From Lachnospiraceae bacterium AC2031 (GTDB taxonomy: Bacteria > Bacillota > Clostridia > Lachnospirales > Lachnospiraceae): a DNA stretch of 64,000 nt. A program made the translations under genes and the position numbers. The notes below the pieces were generated by a model. It made no database searches, was not told where the DNA came from, and saw nothing but the letters and a program-made list of their open reading frames with translations. The DNA is taken from positions 1,550,001-1,614,000 of the forward strand of contig JIAB01000001.1 of assembly GCA_000687975.1 (NCBI GenBank), in the 5' to 3' direction. Shown in pieces: positions 8,299 through 16,581 of this stretch. How positions within the stretch are numbered: the stretch's first letter is position 1; each line of letters opens with the position of its first letter.

Positions 8299-8328
8299 GG
8301 CGTTACAAGTATTTCTACTCATAACGCT
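8299..8328 (-). terminator. GGCGTTA-type terminator, copy 1
   Basis: The minus strand reads AGCGTTATGAGTAGAAATAC then TTGTAACGCC and TTTTTC. It has near-identical sisters at 10009-10041, 12409-12438 and 25710-25739 and a diverged one at 28035-28071. It follows the zinc-ribbon gene at 8412-8588. Confidence 0.85.
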
Positions 8329-8411
8329 CTGTCGCTGTTGATATGTTTGTTTAAAATCTATTTCTTGTCATTTTTGTTCTTGTTATCTAATTTTCCAATA
8401 TCATAAATCTC

Positions 8412-8588
8412 CTACATCAGCAATGTATTGATCACGACCATATCGTCGTTCTGCTTTTTGATTTCTCTCATTTCTTCTTCCGTATACTGAGTTTCAATCT
8501 TCCCTCCACAAACAGGACATTTTCGCTTAGGGCATTTCTTCTCCGATAGGTCATATTTTTTCCCACAGTTCATACAAATCTTATACAT
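8412..8588 (-). CDS. Small zinc-ribbon protein, 58 aa
   Basis: Two Cys pairs, CMNCG and CPVCGG, plus KCP form a rubredoxin-like zinc ribbon, followed by a charged helix (YTEEEMREIKKQNDD) and a short hydrophobic end. The ATG at 8588 sits 5 nt after AGGAGG, a better start than the GTG two codons upstream. Function is unknown; such proteins are often small DNA- or RNA-associated factors. A repeat-family terminator follows. Confidence 0.7.
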   Translation of the reverse strand: MYKICMNCGKKYDLSEKKCPKRKCPVCGGKIETQYTEEEMREIKKQNDDMVVINTLLM

Positions 8589-8652
8589 AAGCACCTCCTG
8601 TAATTTTCTTTTTATTCATATAAACCTCTTTGTCATCTACTTTTTTAAGAAC

Positions 8653-9318
8653 CTACCGAGAAATCATAAATGCGTATGTTAAAAGAGCATACAAGTTAAA
8701 TATTATATGAATACCAGAGGTTATTATAACATTTCTTTTTCTAACCATGATAATAGCTAATACAACTCCACTCATTACATGAGAGAAGCAGCTTACAAAT
8801 TCAGGAACATTTAAAACATGCATGTGATAGGCTCCAAACAACACCCCTGATATAATAACAGGAATAACCCATGGTATTCTATTTCTCAACTTATCAACGA
8901 GTATCAGTCTGAACATTATTTCCTCAGCAATCGGACCAATAATTCCCATTATCGAAATATACAGGAACGGCGGAAGAACTTTCATTGCATTCATTACACC
9001 AACTGTATTGGCATTACTGTAATCCGGATAAAAAATGTTCTCGGGGATTGCACCAAGCATCTGTGCAATATAATTTGCAATCAGTCCAACAAATATCCAA
9101 ATTGTATTCTTAAATGGTTTCTCCTTAAAATCTTTAAGTCCTGTTAAAAAATCTTCTCGAAACAGAATTATTCCCACTACCGCAAGAATCACATAGCCTG
9201 ACAGCTTGATTACGTAGGAATCCGTGAATTTAGAAATGATATATCTCGCAACAAATAAAACCGTAAAAATGGCGCACTTTAACAAACCGCTGTGCTCGGC
9301 GGTTCTTTCCTGAATCAT
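8653..9318 (-). CDS. CPBP family intramembrane metalloprotease
   Basis: 221 residues with about six membrane helices. The CPBP (Abi/CAAX protease) motifs are intact: EExxxR at 132-137 (AEEIMFR), FGAYH with His165, and SGIH with His203 in the last helices. Family members cleave prenylated proteins in eukaryotes. In Firmicutes they often act in bacteriocin self-immunity or maturation. The start follows GGAGGAATATT. It lies 15 bp downstream of an HTH-membrane regulator and is probably co-transcribed with it. Confidence 0.9.
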   Translation of the reverse strand: MIQERTAEHSGLLKCAIFTVLFVARYIISKFTDSYVIKLSGYVILAVVGIILFREDFLTGLKDFKEKPFKNTIWIFVGLIANYIAQMLGAIPENIFYPDYSNANTVGVMNAMKVLPPFLYISIMGIIGPIAEEIMFRLILVDKLRNRIPWVIPVIISGVLFGAYHMHVLNVPEFVSCFSHVMSGVVLAIIMVRKRNVIITSGIHIIFNLYALLTYAFMISR

Positions 9319-9333
9319 AATATTCCTCCATGT

Positions 9334-9879
9334 TTAGTGTATATTGATACTTACGGCCATTAAAAGAAACAGAATGGCAGCGACAATAATAAGCATCATC
9401 ATCGCATAGAAAATGAATTTGAAACTCCTGAACCTCTTATAATCCACAAACATCATCACTGCACCAAACAGATAGAGAAGACCAACAGCAGATGTAATTA
9501 CTGCTATAATATTGGTTCTTTTGAATAGTGAAAGTATAAGAATTATTACGAGCGAACATATAAGAAAAACCATGGTAAATATTCGCTCTTTACGTCTGCT
9601 ACCAATATTCATTTTAATGGTATCTGAGATAGTCCGGCTTGCATCCTCAACTGACACAGTATCAGTTTTATTTTTTTCACTATGCATAAGCTCAAGCAAA
9701 CTGATCTGTAACGAATCAGATAAAGCTTCAAGCGTTTCGATATCTGGATATCCGTGACCATTCTCCCATCGACTTATCGCTTTATCAGTAACCATCAGCT
9801 TCTCAGCGAGCTCTTTCTGAGTCATACCGATTTCTTTACGCTGTTGAGCGATAAAAGACCCGAATTCTTTTGTATCCAT
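9334..9879 (-). CDS. XRE-type regulator with C-terminal membrane helices
   Basis: 181 residues. Residues 5-62 are a helix-turn-helix of XRE type (MTQKELAEKLMVTDKAISRW, then ENGHGYPD). Residues about 100-178 form three hydrophobic helices, so this is a membrane-anchored regulator. The architecture is common beside CPBP proteases and bacteriocin immunity genes in Lachnospiraceae and Streptococcaceae. The ATG follows AGGAGG by six bases. The CPBP gene is 15 bp downstream. Confidence 0.88.
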   Translation of the reverse strand: MDTKEFGSFIAQQRKEIGMTQKELAEKLMVTDKAISRWENGHGYPDIETLEALSDSLQISLLELMHSEKNKTDTVSVEDASRTISDTIKMNIGSRRKERIFTMVFLICSLVIILILSLFKRTNIIAVITSAVGLLYLFGAVMMFVDYKRFRSFKFIFYAMMMLIIVAAILFLLMAVSINIH

Positions 9880-10008
9880 TATGAACCTCCTGGATCATTT
9901 CGATAGTTCAAGTATACAAATACATAATATTTTTTCAATCTATGATTCATAGAGTGCCCTATTTTACTGGGTTTTCAGTATGCTTCTGATACTCCTTCAT
10001 AGGAAAAA

Positions 10009-10041
10009 GGCGCCTATAAGTACTGCTACTCATAGACGCCT
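10009..10041 (-). terminator. GGCGTTA-type terminator, copy 2
   Basis: The stem GGCGTCTAT pairs with ATAGGCGCC across a short loop, followed by TTTTTCC on the minus strand. It ends the zinc-ribbon/DUF3592-like gene at 10086. Confidence 0.85.
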
Positions 10042-10085
10042 TATCGCTGTATAGAAATCATTAAGTTATCTTCCGGCTTCCCATC

Positions 10086-10619
10086 TTACCAAAACGTTAT
10101 TCCACAAAGACGAAGAGCTAAAATCATTATTACTGGAATAAGTATCCCCATCAAAAGACTAAATACCGGACTTCTTAATATAGCCATGGTTCTTGCATAC
10201 TTAGTTCTATTTTTAGACGGATCCTCAGGATTATATAAAATCCTACATGTCCTCTGAAGTGGGTGTACGATATCGTATCCTGAATAAGTCTTTCCGTCCA
10301 CTTCGAAAACATAATTTGCCCAGTTAGTATTACTGTTATGAAATGACAGTATATTACTATCTCCAGCAAGAGGTAAATATGACGAATCATTCTTCTTATC
10401 AAGAATTCTAGCCTTAGCGCTCCTAGTCATTTTCTTATACTCAAGACGGTGCTTTTGACGAATTTCTTTTATCGAATACTGTACTTCGTTACTTCTGATG
10501 GTTTGGGGTTGCATTTGGATTCGGGGTTGAGGTGTCGTTATTGCTATTGGCTTTCCACATTTACTACAGAACCTATCTGCATCATTAACATTTGCTCCAC
10601 AACTACTACAAAAAGACAT
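10086..10619 (-). CDS. Zinc-ribbon plus DUF3592-like membrane protein
   Basis: 177 residues. Residues 4-24 are a zinc ribbon with CSSCG and CSKCGKP. A Pro/Gln linker follows, then a basic helix, then a beta domain with YVFEVDGKTYSGYDIVHP and ILYNPEDPSKNRT. A hydrophobic helix ends the protein. The beta core matches the DUF3592-like protein at 5393-5899. The ATG at 10619 is chosen for GGGGGATTCATT upstream. The region just 5' of it is a 58 bp repeat shared with 17621-17678. Confidence 0.75.
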   Translation of the reverse strand: MSFCSSCGANVNDADRFCSKCGKPIAITTPQPRIQMQPQTIRSNEVQYSIKEIRQKHRLEYKKMTRSAKARILDKKNDSSYLPLAGDSNILSFHNSNTNWANYVFEVDGKTYSGYDIVHPLQRTCRILYNPEDPSKNRTKYARTMAILRSPVFSLLMGILIPVIMILALRLCGITFW

Positions 10620-10639
10620 AATGAATCCCCCTTTAATCA

Positions 10640-10697
10640 TCATTTGGATCAGGATGAAACTTCCGGTATAATGCTCATCCTAACAAACAGGAATTTA
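10640..10697 (-). repeat. 58 bp repeat beginning at a stop codon, copy 1
   Basis: Matches 17621-17678 with one difference in 58 bp. On the minus strand it begins with the TAA that ends the DUF4256 gene and includes GGATGA...TCATCC arms around GCATTATACCGGAAG. The same TAA-to-leader position is used at the other copy after an unrelated gene. Confidence 0.8.
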
Positions 10698-11216
10698 TAT
10701 AAGAGTATAACCTCTGAACCCGCGCACGGAATAGTATGAATCCGCCCCATTATGAAATGTGAAAACCATTCCGTAACGTCGTTCGCAGAACAATGCACCG
10801 CCCTTGTCGCGAATATCATCCGGCGTAGCGATCCAACTTGACGTTTTCAAATCAAATTCCCCGAGACTTTGCAGTCGGCGATAGAGTTCCTCCGTCATGA
10901 TCAAAACGCCGATTTCTTTTGCTTTCCATTCGGCGCTGCCTGACGGCGGGTTTTTAGCACGCCCCTGTAATGCCTTTTCGTCATAGCACAGGCTTCTGCG
11001 CCCAGAAGGGGACTCCTTTGCGCAGTCGCAGAAAATTAGTTTTCCCGTATTTTCGTCATAGCCGATGGTATCCGGTTCTCCGCCGCTCTCCTCCATCCTT
11101 CTCAAAACGTCCATGGAGCCCGGATGCTCAAGCAAACGTTTCTCCACGTCAAGCCAACTCAGTTCCATATGAAGATTCATATTATCCTGAAACCTCGCTT
11201 TTAATATTTCTAACAT
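10695..11216 (-). CDS. DUF4256 family protein
   Basis: 173 residues covering the whole DUF4256 family. The landmarks are GGEPDTIGYDENTGKLIFCD, the next block ESPSGRRSLCYDEKAL, then LLTEELYRRLQ-like (LIMTEELYRRLQ), GEFDLKTSSWIATP and GGALFCERRYG with FHNGADSYYSVRGFRG. Function is unknown. The ATG at 11216 has GGAGGGG upstream. It overlaps by 7 bp the stop of a Nudix fragment, so it was once translationally coupled to that gene. Confidence 0.85.
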   Translation of the reverse strand: MLEILKARFQDNMNLHMELSWLDVEKRLLEHPGSMDVLRRMEESGGEPDTIGYDENTGKLIFCDCAKESPSGRRSLCYDEKALQGRAKNPPSGSAEWKAKEIGVLIMTEELYRRLQSLGEFDLKTSSWIATPDDIRDKGGALFCERRYGMVFTFHNGADSYYSVRGFRGYTLI

Positions 11217-11374
11217 GTTTTCCCCTCCAATCCACCGATTTGACATGCTTCAAGCAAGCGACAATTCAATTCATACAATGCTGTTTTATTGGAATCCCAC
11301 GTCAGCCTTGTTATAGCTTCATCGTAAGTCAACCACTCAAAGCCATTATGTTCACTCGAAAGTACTATTTTTGA
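11210..11374 (-). pseudogene. C-terminal fragment of a Nudix hydrolase
   Basis: The frame SKIVLSSEHNGFEWLTYDEA, then ITRLTWDSNKTALYELNCRL is the C-terminal end of a Nudix hydrolase of the dihydroneopterin-triphosphatase type, ending in TAG at 11212-11210. The upstream part, including the Nudix box, is missing: a TAA and the end of the promoter repeat (GGCTTGTAA) lie immediately before it. A 24 bp piece of the same coding sequence recurs at 19824-19847. Confidence 0.8.
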
Positions 11375-11379
11375 ACCGC

Positions 11380-11560
11380 ATTACAAGCCATTCCGAAAAG
11401 CAAACACATCAGTTTCAGAAAACAAATAAATTATAACATAGATTATCATGGTTTCAATGTCACTATTCAGCAAAAAAGACATATCGTAGCTACTATTTCG
11501 TAACTACGATATGCCTTATTTCCTTTTATTTTTATGCTATAGGATGTCGTAAATGGTATT
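11380..11560 (-). repeat. Dispersed terminator-promoter repeat, copy B
   Basis: It contains the hairpin CATATCGTAG / CTACGATATG (11480-11513) followed on the minus strand by GTCTTTTTTG, and then a promoter with TTGAAA (11457-11452) and TATAAT (11435-11430). It directs transcription toward the Nudix fragment and the DUF4256 gene. Its upstream edge fuses TTTACGACATC of the small-membrane-gene leader to CTATAGCATAA, the end of that gene, so it is a deletion scar. Confidence 0.85.
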
Positions 11561-11698
11561 TTTGTATGAATAACGATTCTACTTTTCGAGACACTGGTAA
11601 CAGTAATTTCTGTTTTTCTCACTTAGTTATATTCAGATTTTTCTCAATATTTCTACTCTTTTACTTATCCATTGAAACATTTAATATCTACACTATCC
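11561..11698. other. Intergenic, nothing recognised
   Basis: AT-rich spacer between repeat copy B and the flavodoxin-fold gene. I see no convincing coding frame, hairpin or promoter. It may hold decayed coding sequence. Confidence 0.4.
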
Positions 11699-12295
11699 TT
11701 ATCTTAATCCTTTCCCCAAATCATATGCCCTTTGCGAAAATGTTTCGATTCTTTCTTCTCTATTTATACCATTACCATAGCCTCTGGTCATTTCGTCAAA
11801 AGCATATACTTCGCATTTCTTTGCCCTGTTACGAATTCGGTCACCAACCATAACAGTCTTCATAGCCTCAAGTTGCTGCAACCTGATTTCATCCTTTAAT
11901 GAGCCTCCCATTGTAATAAGAAACATGGCTTTTTCCAAAGTTTTCATCGAAGTATTATCTCCATAGGCAAAACCATATGTCCATACCCTTTGGAACCATC
12001 CCTCAAGCATAGCCGGAGAAGCCGTCCAAAAATCAGGATAAATAAATACAACCATGTCGGCCGAATTAATCTTCGCCTGTTCATTAAGAATGTCTTTCTC
12101 TACTGGATCCTCTAAACGATAAAATCCTTCTCTGATGTATTCACTTTCCGACATGACTGGATTAAATCCCTGCGCATACAAATCAGAGACCTCATAAGAG
12201 TGGCCTGCATCCTCGAGCCCTCGTATAAAGGATTCCTTTATCGTATGTGTAAAACTGTTTTTACTTGGATGACAATATACAACTAATACCTTCAT
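11699..12295 (-). CDS. NAD(P)H-dependent flavodoxin-fold oxidoreductase
   Basis: 198 residues of the Flavodoxin_2 fold (quinone reductase / Kef ancillary type). The N-terminal VLVVYCHPSKNSFTHTIKES binds FMN phosphate. FIYPDFWTASPAMLEGWFQRV is the family's conserved central segment (YPxxWxxxPAxLKGWxDRV), and FLITMGGS follows. It probably reduces quinones or similar acceptors using NAD(P)H. GGAGGTGTT supports the start. The neighbouring PPOX flavoprotein gene and AraC regulator may form a redox-response group with it. Confidence 0.88.
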   Translation of the reverse strand: MKVLVVYCHPSKNSFTHTIKESFIRGLEDAGHSYEVSDLYAQGFNPVMSESEYIREGFYRLEDPVEKDILNEQAKINSADMVVFIYPDFWTASPAMLEGWFQRVWTYGFAYGDNTSMKTLEKAMFLITMGGSLKDEIRLQQLEAMKTVMVGDRIRNRAKKCEVYAFDEMTRGYGNGINREERIETFSQRAYDLGKGLR

Positions 12296-12408
12296 AACAC
12301 CTCCATTATCTCATTATTCTGGATTTATCATACTAAGTTTTCTTATAAGATTTTTTGCTTCCAATTTTAAAATATATCATAAACCATTTATTCTGAATAG
12401 ATGAAAAA

Positions 12409-12438
12409 GGCGTTACAAGTATCTATACTCATAACGCC
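12409..12438 (-). terminator. GGCGTTA-type terminator, copy 3
   Basis: The stem GGCGTTAT / GTAACGCC is followed by TTTTTCATC on the minus strand. It follows the PPOX-family gene at 12497. Confidence 0.85.
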
Positions 12439-12496
12439 CTGCCACTGTATTTATTTTACATTTATTTAAGCTACTACTTCTTTCGTCTTTTCATTT

Positions 12497-12928
12497 TTAT
12501 CTTTCTAATTCAGTAATCTCAACATATTCCTTAGGATTAAAATTTGTTTGCATAGTCCATGTTGTTCCAATACAATCTGTAACTCGAAATACGGTAAGCA
12601 AATTATCTATTCCCATATCTTTCCAGGCCTGAAGGAATTTACGAGTTGGATGAGCGAAAATTTCCTCCCTAAGCTTCGGATCATCATCTACATGTGCGAC
12701 ACCAGTCACTCGTAACTGAGTATCAGGACTATTAAAACATATCTCAACATTTGGATTCTTCATCAGCTGCTTATACAAATCTTTTGTATTTGCGGTATGA
12801 AATATGATTCCTTTTTCATCCGCTTTAAAAAGCAAAATCGCCCTAACTCTTGGCTTATCCCCCTCAACAGTTGCAAGCTGCATTACCGGATTTGCATTCA
12901 TAAAAGCAATCATTTCTTCTTTTGTCAT
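12497..12928 (-). CDS. Pyridoxamine 5'-phosphate oxidase family flavoprotein
   Basis: 143 residues forming one split-barrel FMN-binding domain. Motifs include MQLATVEGDKPRVRAILLF, FHTANTKDLYKQLMKNPNVE and LRVTGVAHVDDDP, typical of the small general-stress/PPOX family. The substrate is unknown, and these proteins frequently reduce xenobiotics or bind F420/FMN. AGGGAGGAATATATT precedes the ATG. The AraC regulator lies upstream on the same strand, and a repeat-family terminator follows. Confidence 0.85.
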   Translation of the reverse strand: MTKEEMIAFMNANPVMQLATVEGDKPRVRAILLFKADEKGIIFHTANTKDLYKQLMKNPNVEICFNSPDTQLRVTGVAHVDDDPKLREEIFAHPTRKFLQAWKDMGIDNLLTVFRVTDCIGTTWTMQTNFNPKEYVEITELER

Positions 12929-13048
12929 AATATATTCCTCCCTTTAGTTTTTGCATATTATAACGAAATAGTATACTTTTGGCTTTAGGAATCCTGCATA
13001 GTATTTATACAATCCTGCAACTAGTATGCCTTTATGAAATGATATCAC

Positions 13049-13837
13049 CTATACATAATGCTTTATATATTCAGTTGGAGTCATTCCCATCTTCGATGTG
13101 AAATACTTTGAAAAATGTGACAAACTGGAGAAGCCGCATGATTCTGCGACGTCCGTCAATGATACATTTTTTCTCCTCATCATATTCTGCGCCTTCTGAA
13201 GTCTCACTTCCAAAAGATAATCTATCGGTGATACTCCCATTTCCGATTTAAATTTATGCGACAAACTTGAAGAAGATATATATGTTAATCCAGCAAGTAG
13301 CTCCACTGTGATTTTTTCAGAATAATGCTGTTCTATATAATGCTGAGCCCTTGCTACCGAATAATCAGAAGAAATAGCTCTCATATCAACCGATTCTCCA
13401 AGAATACTTCTTATAATCCAATGTCCGATAAGGGTAGTATGTGCCCCTATTGTCACTTCTGAATTAGGCATAGACTTAGATGACTCAAATGCAAACATAT
13501 TCAGATATTTAAGTATATCACTACATATCTCGACATAAGTATTCTCATAATGAGGAATTTCTTCTTCTGCCTCATCATACATGGCATAAACCTTTTCGAA
13601 GAAATCTTTCTTAATCAAAACGATATAGTAATCATTTGACAATTCTTCGCTAAGCTTTGTATGCGGTGAACTTATTATAGATACATAATAATTTCTTTTC
13701 TTCGCCTTTAATTTGAAATCTATCACTATCCTATAATCGTCTGATGTACCGTCAAATATTTCTATATCCTGACTCACTTTAGATATCGGAATCAAAAGGC
13801 TTATATTAGGTTGTATAAATGCATCAAATTCTTTCAT
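13049..13837 (-). CDS. AraC family transcriptional regulator
   Basis: 262 residues. Residues about 160-260 form the double helix-turn-helix of AraC. The first HTH includes ITVELLAGLTYISSSSLSHK with FKSEMGVSPIDYLLEVRLQK. The second includes VSLTDVAESCGFSSLSHFSK and YFTSKMGMTPTEY. The N-terminal half is a cupin-like sensor (residues 1-140) with no identifiable ligand. It likely controls the downstream flavoprotein genes at 12497 and 11699. Confidence 0.9.
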   Translation of the reverse strand: MKEFDAFIQPNISLLIPISKVSQDIEIFDGTSDDYRIVIDFKLKAKKRNYYVSIISSPHTKLSEELSNDYYIVLIKKDFFEKVYAMYDEAEEEIPHYENTYVEICSDILKYLNMFAFESSKSMPNSEVTIGAHTTLIGHWIIRSILGESVDMRAISSDYSVARAQHYIEQHYSEKITVELLAGLTYISSSSLSHKFKSEMGVSPIDYLLEVRLQKAQNMMRRKNVSLTDVAESCGFSSLSHFSKYFTSKMGMTPTEYIKHYV

Positions 13838-13941
13838 CCTTATATCCTTGTATCATTTGATGGTTTTTGCCAATCATACCGAAATCATAATTTTCTACAA
13901 ATACCTGTTTTAGTTTCTAAGTTATCTTCCGGTATAATGCA

Positions 13942-15330
13942 TTAACGAGTAATTTCATCTAGTGCATTATTAAATGAAATCATAGCTTTTTCTAAATCGA
14001 TTGATGGAATAGAACTAAAACCAACTAATATTTGATTTTCAGCACACTTCTCATGTAATATCCAGTAACGTTCCGTTGAATATATACCGATTCCATATTT
14101 TTCCATTATTTGCATAATCTGTGTTCTATTAAGATTCGTATTAATATTCATTAAAAAATGCAATCCTGCTTCTGTTCCTAATAATTCAATATCATCTCTC
14201 TTTAGATGTTCCAGAATATAATCATGCTTTCTTTTATAAAATGTTCTTATAGCTCTTAATCCATTTTCATATTCTCCGGATTCTATGTATTCGGCCAATG
14301 CCTCTTGAATGAGTGTTGGTACATTTGAATTTGATACTTTATATTTTTCTTTATAAGTCGACAATAGTTTTTCCGGTAGTACTAGATACGCTATTCTAAG
14401 ATCTGGCGATAACGATTTTGAAAATGTACCAAGATATATAACTCTGTTTCCACCATCTAAAGATTGTAAAGATTGAATAGGATGTGAATTATATCTCAAT
14501 TCGCTATCATAATCATCTTCTATAATATAACTATCTGTTCTTTTTGCCCAATCTATTATACCCAACCTTTTACCTATTGGCAGTATACACCCCGTAGGAA
14601 ACTGATGTGATGGAGTCACATAAACTATTTGATGTTTTTTGTTTTGCAATTCATCAATAGATATCCCATTATACTCTACAATGATAGGCTGAGGATTAAA
14701 TCCATGGCGTTCAAAAACAACTCTACAGCCATCGTATCCCGGATCTTCTATAGCAAATTCATATTTCATATCATCAAATAATGTGCAGATAATATCTATC
14801 GCTGCCTGATGTCCATTGGTAATAACTATCTGTTCAGGATTACATTTAACTGCTCGAGATGACAGTAAAAAATCTGCCACATTCCGTCTCAAGCATTCAC
14901 TTCCATTAGACAATAAGTAATTAATGCTAGAATTCATGGATAATGTATTCATAGAATTCATAAGACATTTTCGCCATTTTCGATTTTGATAGCAATTATA
15001 TTCGAGATTACCGTATCTAAAATTATATTTCGGTTCAACATTTTTTTTACTTGTCTCAAAGGTATTACTATTTGGTTTCTTATCTGGCTGATATGGAATT
15101 TCTATTTTTTCAACGTAATATCCTGAACCTATAACAGTTCTAACATAGCCTTCGACAAGTAGCTGTTCGTAGGCAGCAACAACAGAGTTCCTACTTATAC
15201 CATATTCCTGCGCTAACCCTCTGGTTGCTTGTAATCTAGTACCTGGTTTTAGTTCGCCCGACAGAATCTGTTTTTTTATCTGCTCATATAGTTGTTCATA
15301 GATTTTTTTATTGTGATCAATCACCAGCAT
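13942..15330 (-). CDS. MocR-type GntR/aminotransferase regulator
   Basis: 462 residues. Residues 8-72 are a GntR winged helix (YEQLYEQIKKQILSGELKPG, then SRNSVVAAYEQLLVEGY). Residues about 105-460 are a fold-type I aminotransferase domain with the PLP-aspartate region EDDYDSELRY (271-280) and the PLP-lysine in GTFSKSLSPD (Lys305). MocR proteins sense PLP or amino-acid ligands and often drive a divergent gene, here the acetyltransferase at 15438. Direct repeats in the shared intergenic region fit MocR operators. Pyridoxine control (PdxR) is possible but unproven. Confidence 0.9.
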   Translation of the reverse strand: MLVIDHNKKIYEQLYEQIKKQILSGELKPGTRLQATRGLAQEYGISRNSVVAAYEQLLVEGYVRTVIGSGYYVEKIEIPYQPDKKPNSNTFETSKKNVEPKYNFRYGNLEYNCYQNRKWRKCLMNSMNTLSMNSSINYLLSNGSECLRRNVADFLLSSRAVKCNPEQIVITNGHQAAIDIICTLFDDMKYEFAIEDPGYDGCRVVFERHGFNPQPIIVEYNGISIDELQNKKHQIVYVTPSHQFPTGCILPIGKRLGIIDWAKRTDSYIIEDDYDSELRYNSHPIQSLQSLDGGNRVIYLGTFSKSLSPDLRIAYLVLPEKLLSTYKEKYKVSNSNVPTLIQEALAEYIESGEYENGLRAIRTFYKRKHDYILEHLKRDDIELLGTEAGLHFLMNINTNLNRTQIMQIMEKYGIGIYSTERYWILHEKCAENQILVGFSSIPSIDLEKAMISFNNALDEITR

Positions 15331-15332
15331 GC

Positions 15333-15384
15333 AAAATTGGTCCCTTCAAAAATGCTAAAATTGGTTCTTATCATAATGCCAATT
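15333..15384. promoter_or_regulatory. Probable MocR operators between divergent genes
   Basis: AAAATTGGT occurs at 15333-15341 and 15357-15365 (24 bp apart, direct), and the inverted form CCAATT at 15379-15384. MocR/PdxR regulators characteristically bind two direct repeats plus a third, inverted one in front of the gene they divergently control. Confidence 0.55.
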
Positions 15385-15437
15385 CTGTTTATAATTGTAT
15401 CATATTATTTTATACAATCAATCAGGAGGTAAAAATT

Positions 15438-15872
15438 TTGACCAGATTAGCCGATATTTCAGATATCAAATCAATAATTCCATTACTCATGGAATACCGT
15501 ACATTTTATGGTATAAATGAGCAAAGCATTGAGGAAGTAGAACAATTCCTACATAACAGAATCACAAATAATGAAAGCATAATATTCATCACCTTCGATG
15601 ATAAAACACCCGTTGGATTTATTCAATTATACCCTTCTTTTTCAACGGTATCTCTAAAACGCCAATGGCACTTAAATGATTTATATGTAAGACCAGAATA
15701 TAGAAGAAAGGGATATGCATCAGCCTTAATGTCTGCAGCTAAAAAACACTTTTATGATAGAGCTAAAGGATTTACATTAATCACCGAAAAAACAAATACA
15801 ACCGCTAAAGCTTTCTATAATGCTAATGGTTGGAAAACAGATGAATATGATTTTTACACATTTTTTTATTAA
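15438..15872 (+). CDS. GNAT family N-acetyltransferase
   Basis: 144 residues with a complete GNAT domain. HLNDLYVRPEYRRKGYASAL gives beta4 and the acetyl-CoA loop, and LITEKTNTTAKAFYNANGW gives beta5-alpha4. The start is TTG at 15438, eight bases after AGGAGG. It is one of only three plus-strand genes here and is divergent from the MocR regulator, its likely controller. The substrate is unknown; acetylation of an amine or toxic amino compound sensed by the regulator is a reasonable guess. Confidence 0.85.
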   Translation: MTRLADISDIKSIIPLLMEYRTFYGINEQSIEEVEQFLHNRITNNESIIFITFDDKTPVGFIQLYPSFSTVSLKRQWHLNDLYVRPEYRRKGYASALMSAAKKHFYDRAKGFTLITEKTNTTAKAFYNANGWKTDEYDFYTFFY

Positions 15873-15880
15873 ATGAATAT

Positions 15881-15905
15881 GAGGATATCCTGTTGGGATA
15901 TCCTC
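15881..15905 (+). terminator. Hairpin after the acetyltransferase
   Basis: A perfect 10 bp stem GAGGATATCC / GGATATCCTC with a 5 nt loop, starting 8 bp after the stop. There is only a weak T run after it, so it may be a 3' stabilising hairpin as much as a terminator. Confidence 0.55.
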
Positions 15906-16017
15906 TACATATTGAAATTATATGTTCCCTTATACATTAACCTGGAAGTTTATTTTGCATCCACAAAAGATCATACCATCTATCAAACTTTTTCCGATAT
16001 CTTCAAATTGATCCAAT

Positions 16018-16581
16018 TTAGAATAATCCATAAACTATCATCCCACACACTGCTGATACGCATATTAACATTATAGGCGAGATTTTCTTTTTTATAAGCT
16101 TTCTTAATCCAAAATATAATCCTCCCAATACTATAGTTAAAGCAATAGCCGGGATATCAGGCACTGCCCCCGAACAAACATTGAAATTCTTCCAGATCAT
16201 ATATATTCCTGTTGCAAGAATAATACCTATAATACAAGGTTTTAAACCACTTAATGCTCCCTGAAACACTTTGTTTTTCAAAAGACTCTTAAATAAAAGC
16301 ATTATAACAAGTATTATTAGAAAAGCTGGAATAACAACAGCGGTTGTAGCAATAAATGCTCCTAGAATCCCACCTTTGATACTCCCTATATATGTTGCTA
16401 GATTCACCATAATTGGTCCGGGGGTACTTTCACTTACGGCAATCATATATGATAACATTTCATCATCTAGCCACCCATACGATAAAACAATTTCACGAAT
16501 CAGCGCTATCGAAACATACCCACCACCAAATGAAAAAAGACCAACCTTTAGAAATCCTATCAATAAATCAATATATATCAT
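16018..16581 (-). CDS. Chromate transporter, half-size CHR protein 2
   Basis: 187 residues, five to six membrane helices. CHR-family motifs are present: LFSFGGGYVSIALIREI near the N-terminus and SESTPGPIMVNLATYIG in the next block. Half-size CHR proteins work as pairs. Its ATG overlaps the stop of the partner gene (TAATG), so the two are translationally coupled. Transport of chromate is inferred from family only; sulfate or another oxyanion is possible. Confidence 0.88.
   Translation of the reverse strand: MIYIDLLIGFLKVGLFSFGGGYVSIALIREIVLSYGWLDDEMLSYMIAVSESTPGPIMVNLATYIGSIKGGILGAFIATTAVVIPAFLIILVIMLLFKSLLKNKVFQGALSGLKPCIIGIILATGIYMIWKNFNVCSGAVPDIPAIALTIVLGGLYFGLRKLIKKKISPIMLICVSAVCGMIVYGLF

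Noticed and set aside
10640-10697. Integron attC site
   Set aside because: Inverted arms are present but no GTTRRRY core pair is visible and no integrase gene lies in the window.
11566-11853. Plus-strand ORF of 95 codons
   Set aside because: It lies partly over the 3' end of the flavodoxin-fold gene, has no ribosome site and an unnatural Phe/Tyr/Ser-rich composition.
15873-16076. Plus-strand ORF after the acetyltransferase
   Set aside because: No ribosome site, overlaps the hairpin and the chromate transporter 3' end; composition unlike the neighbours.
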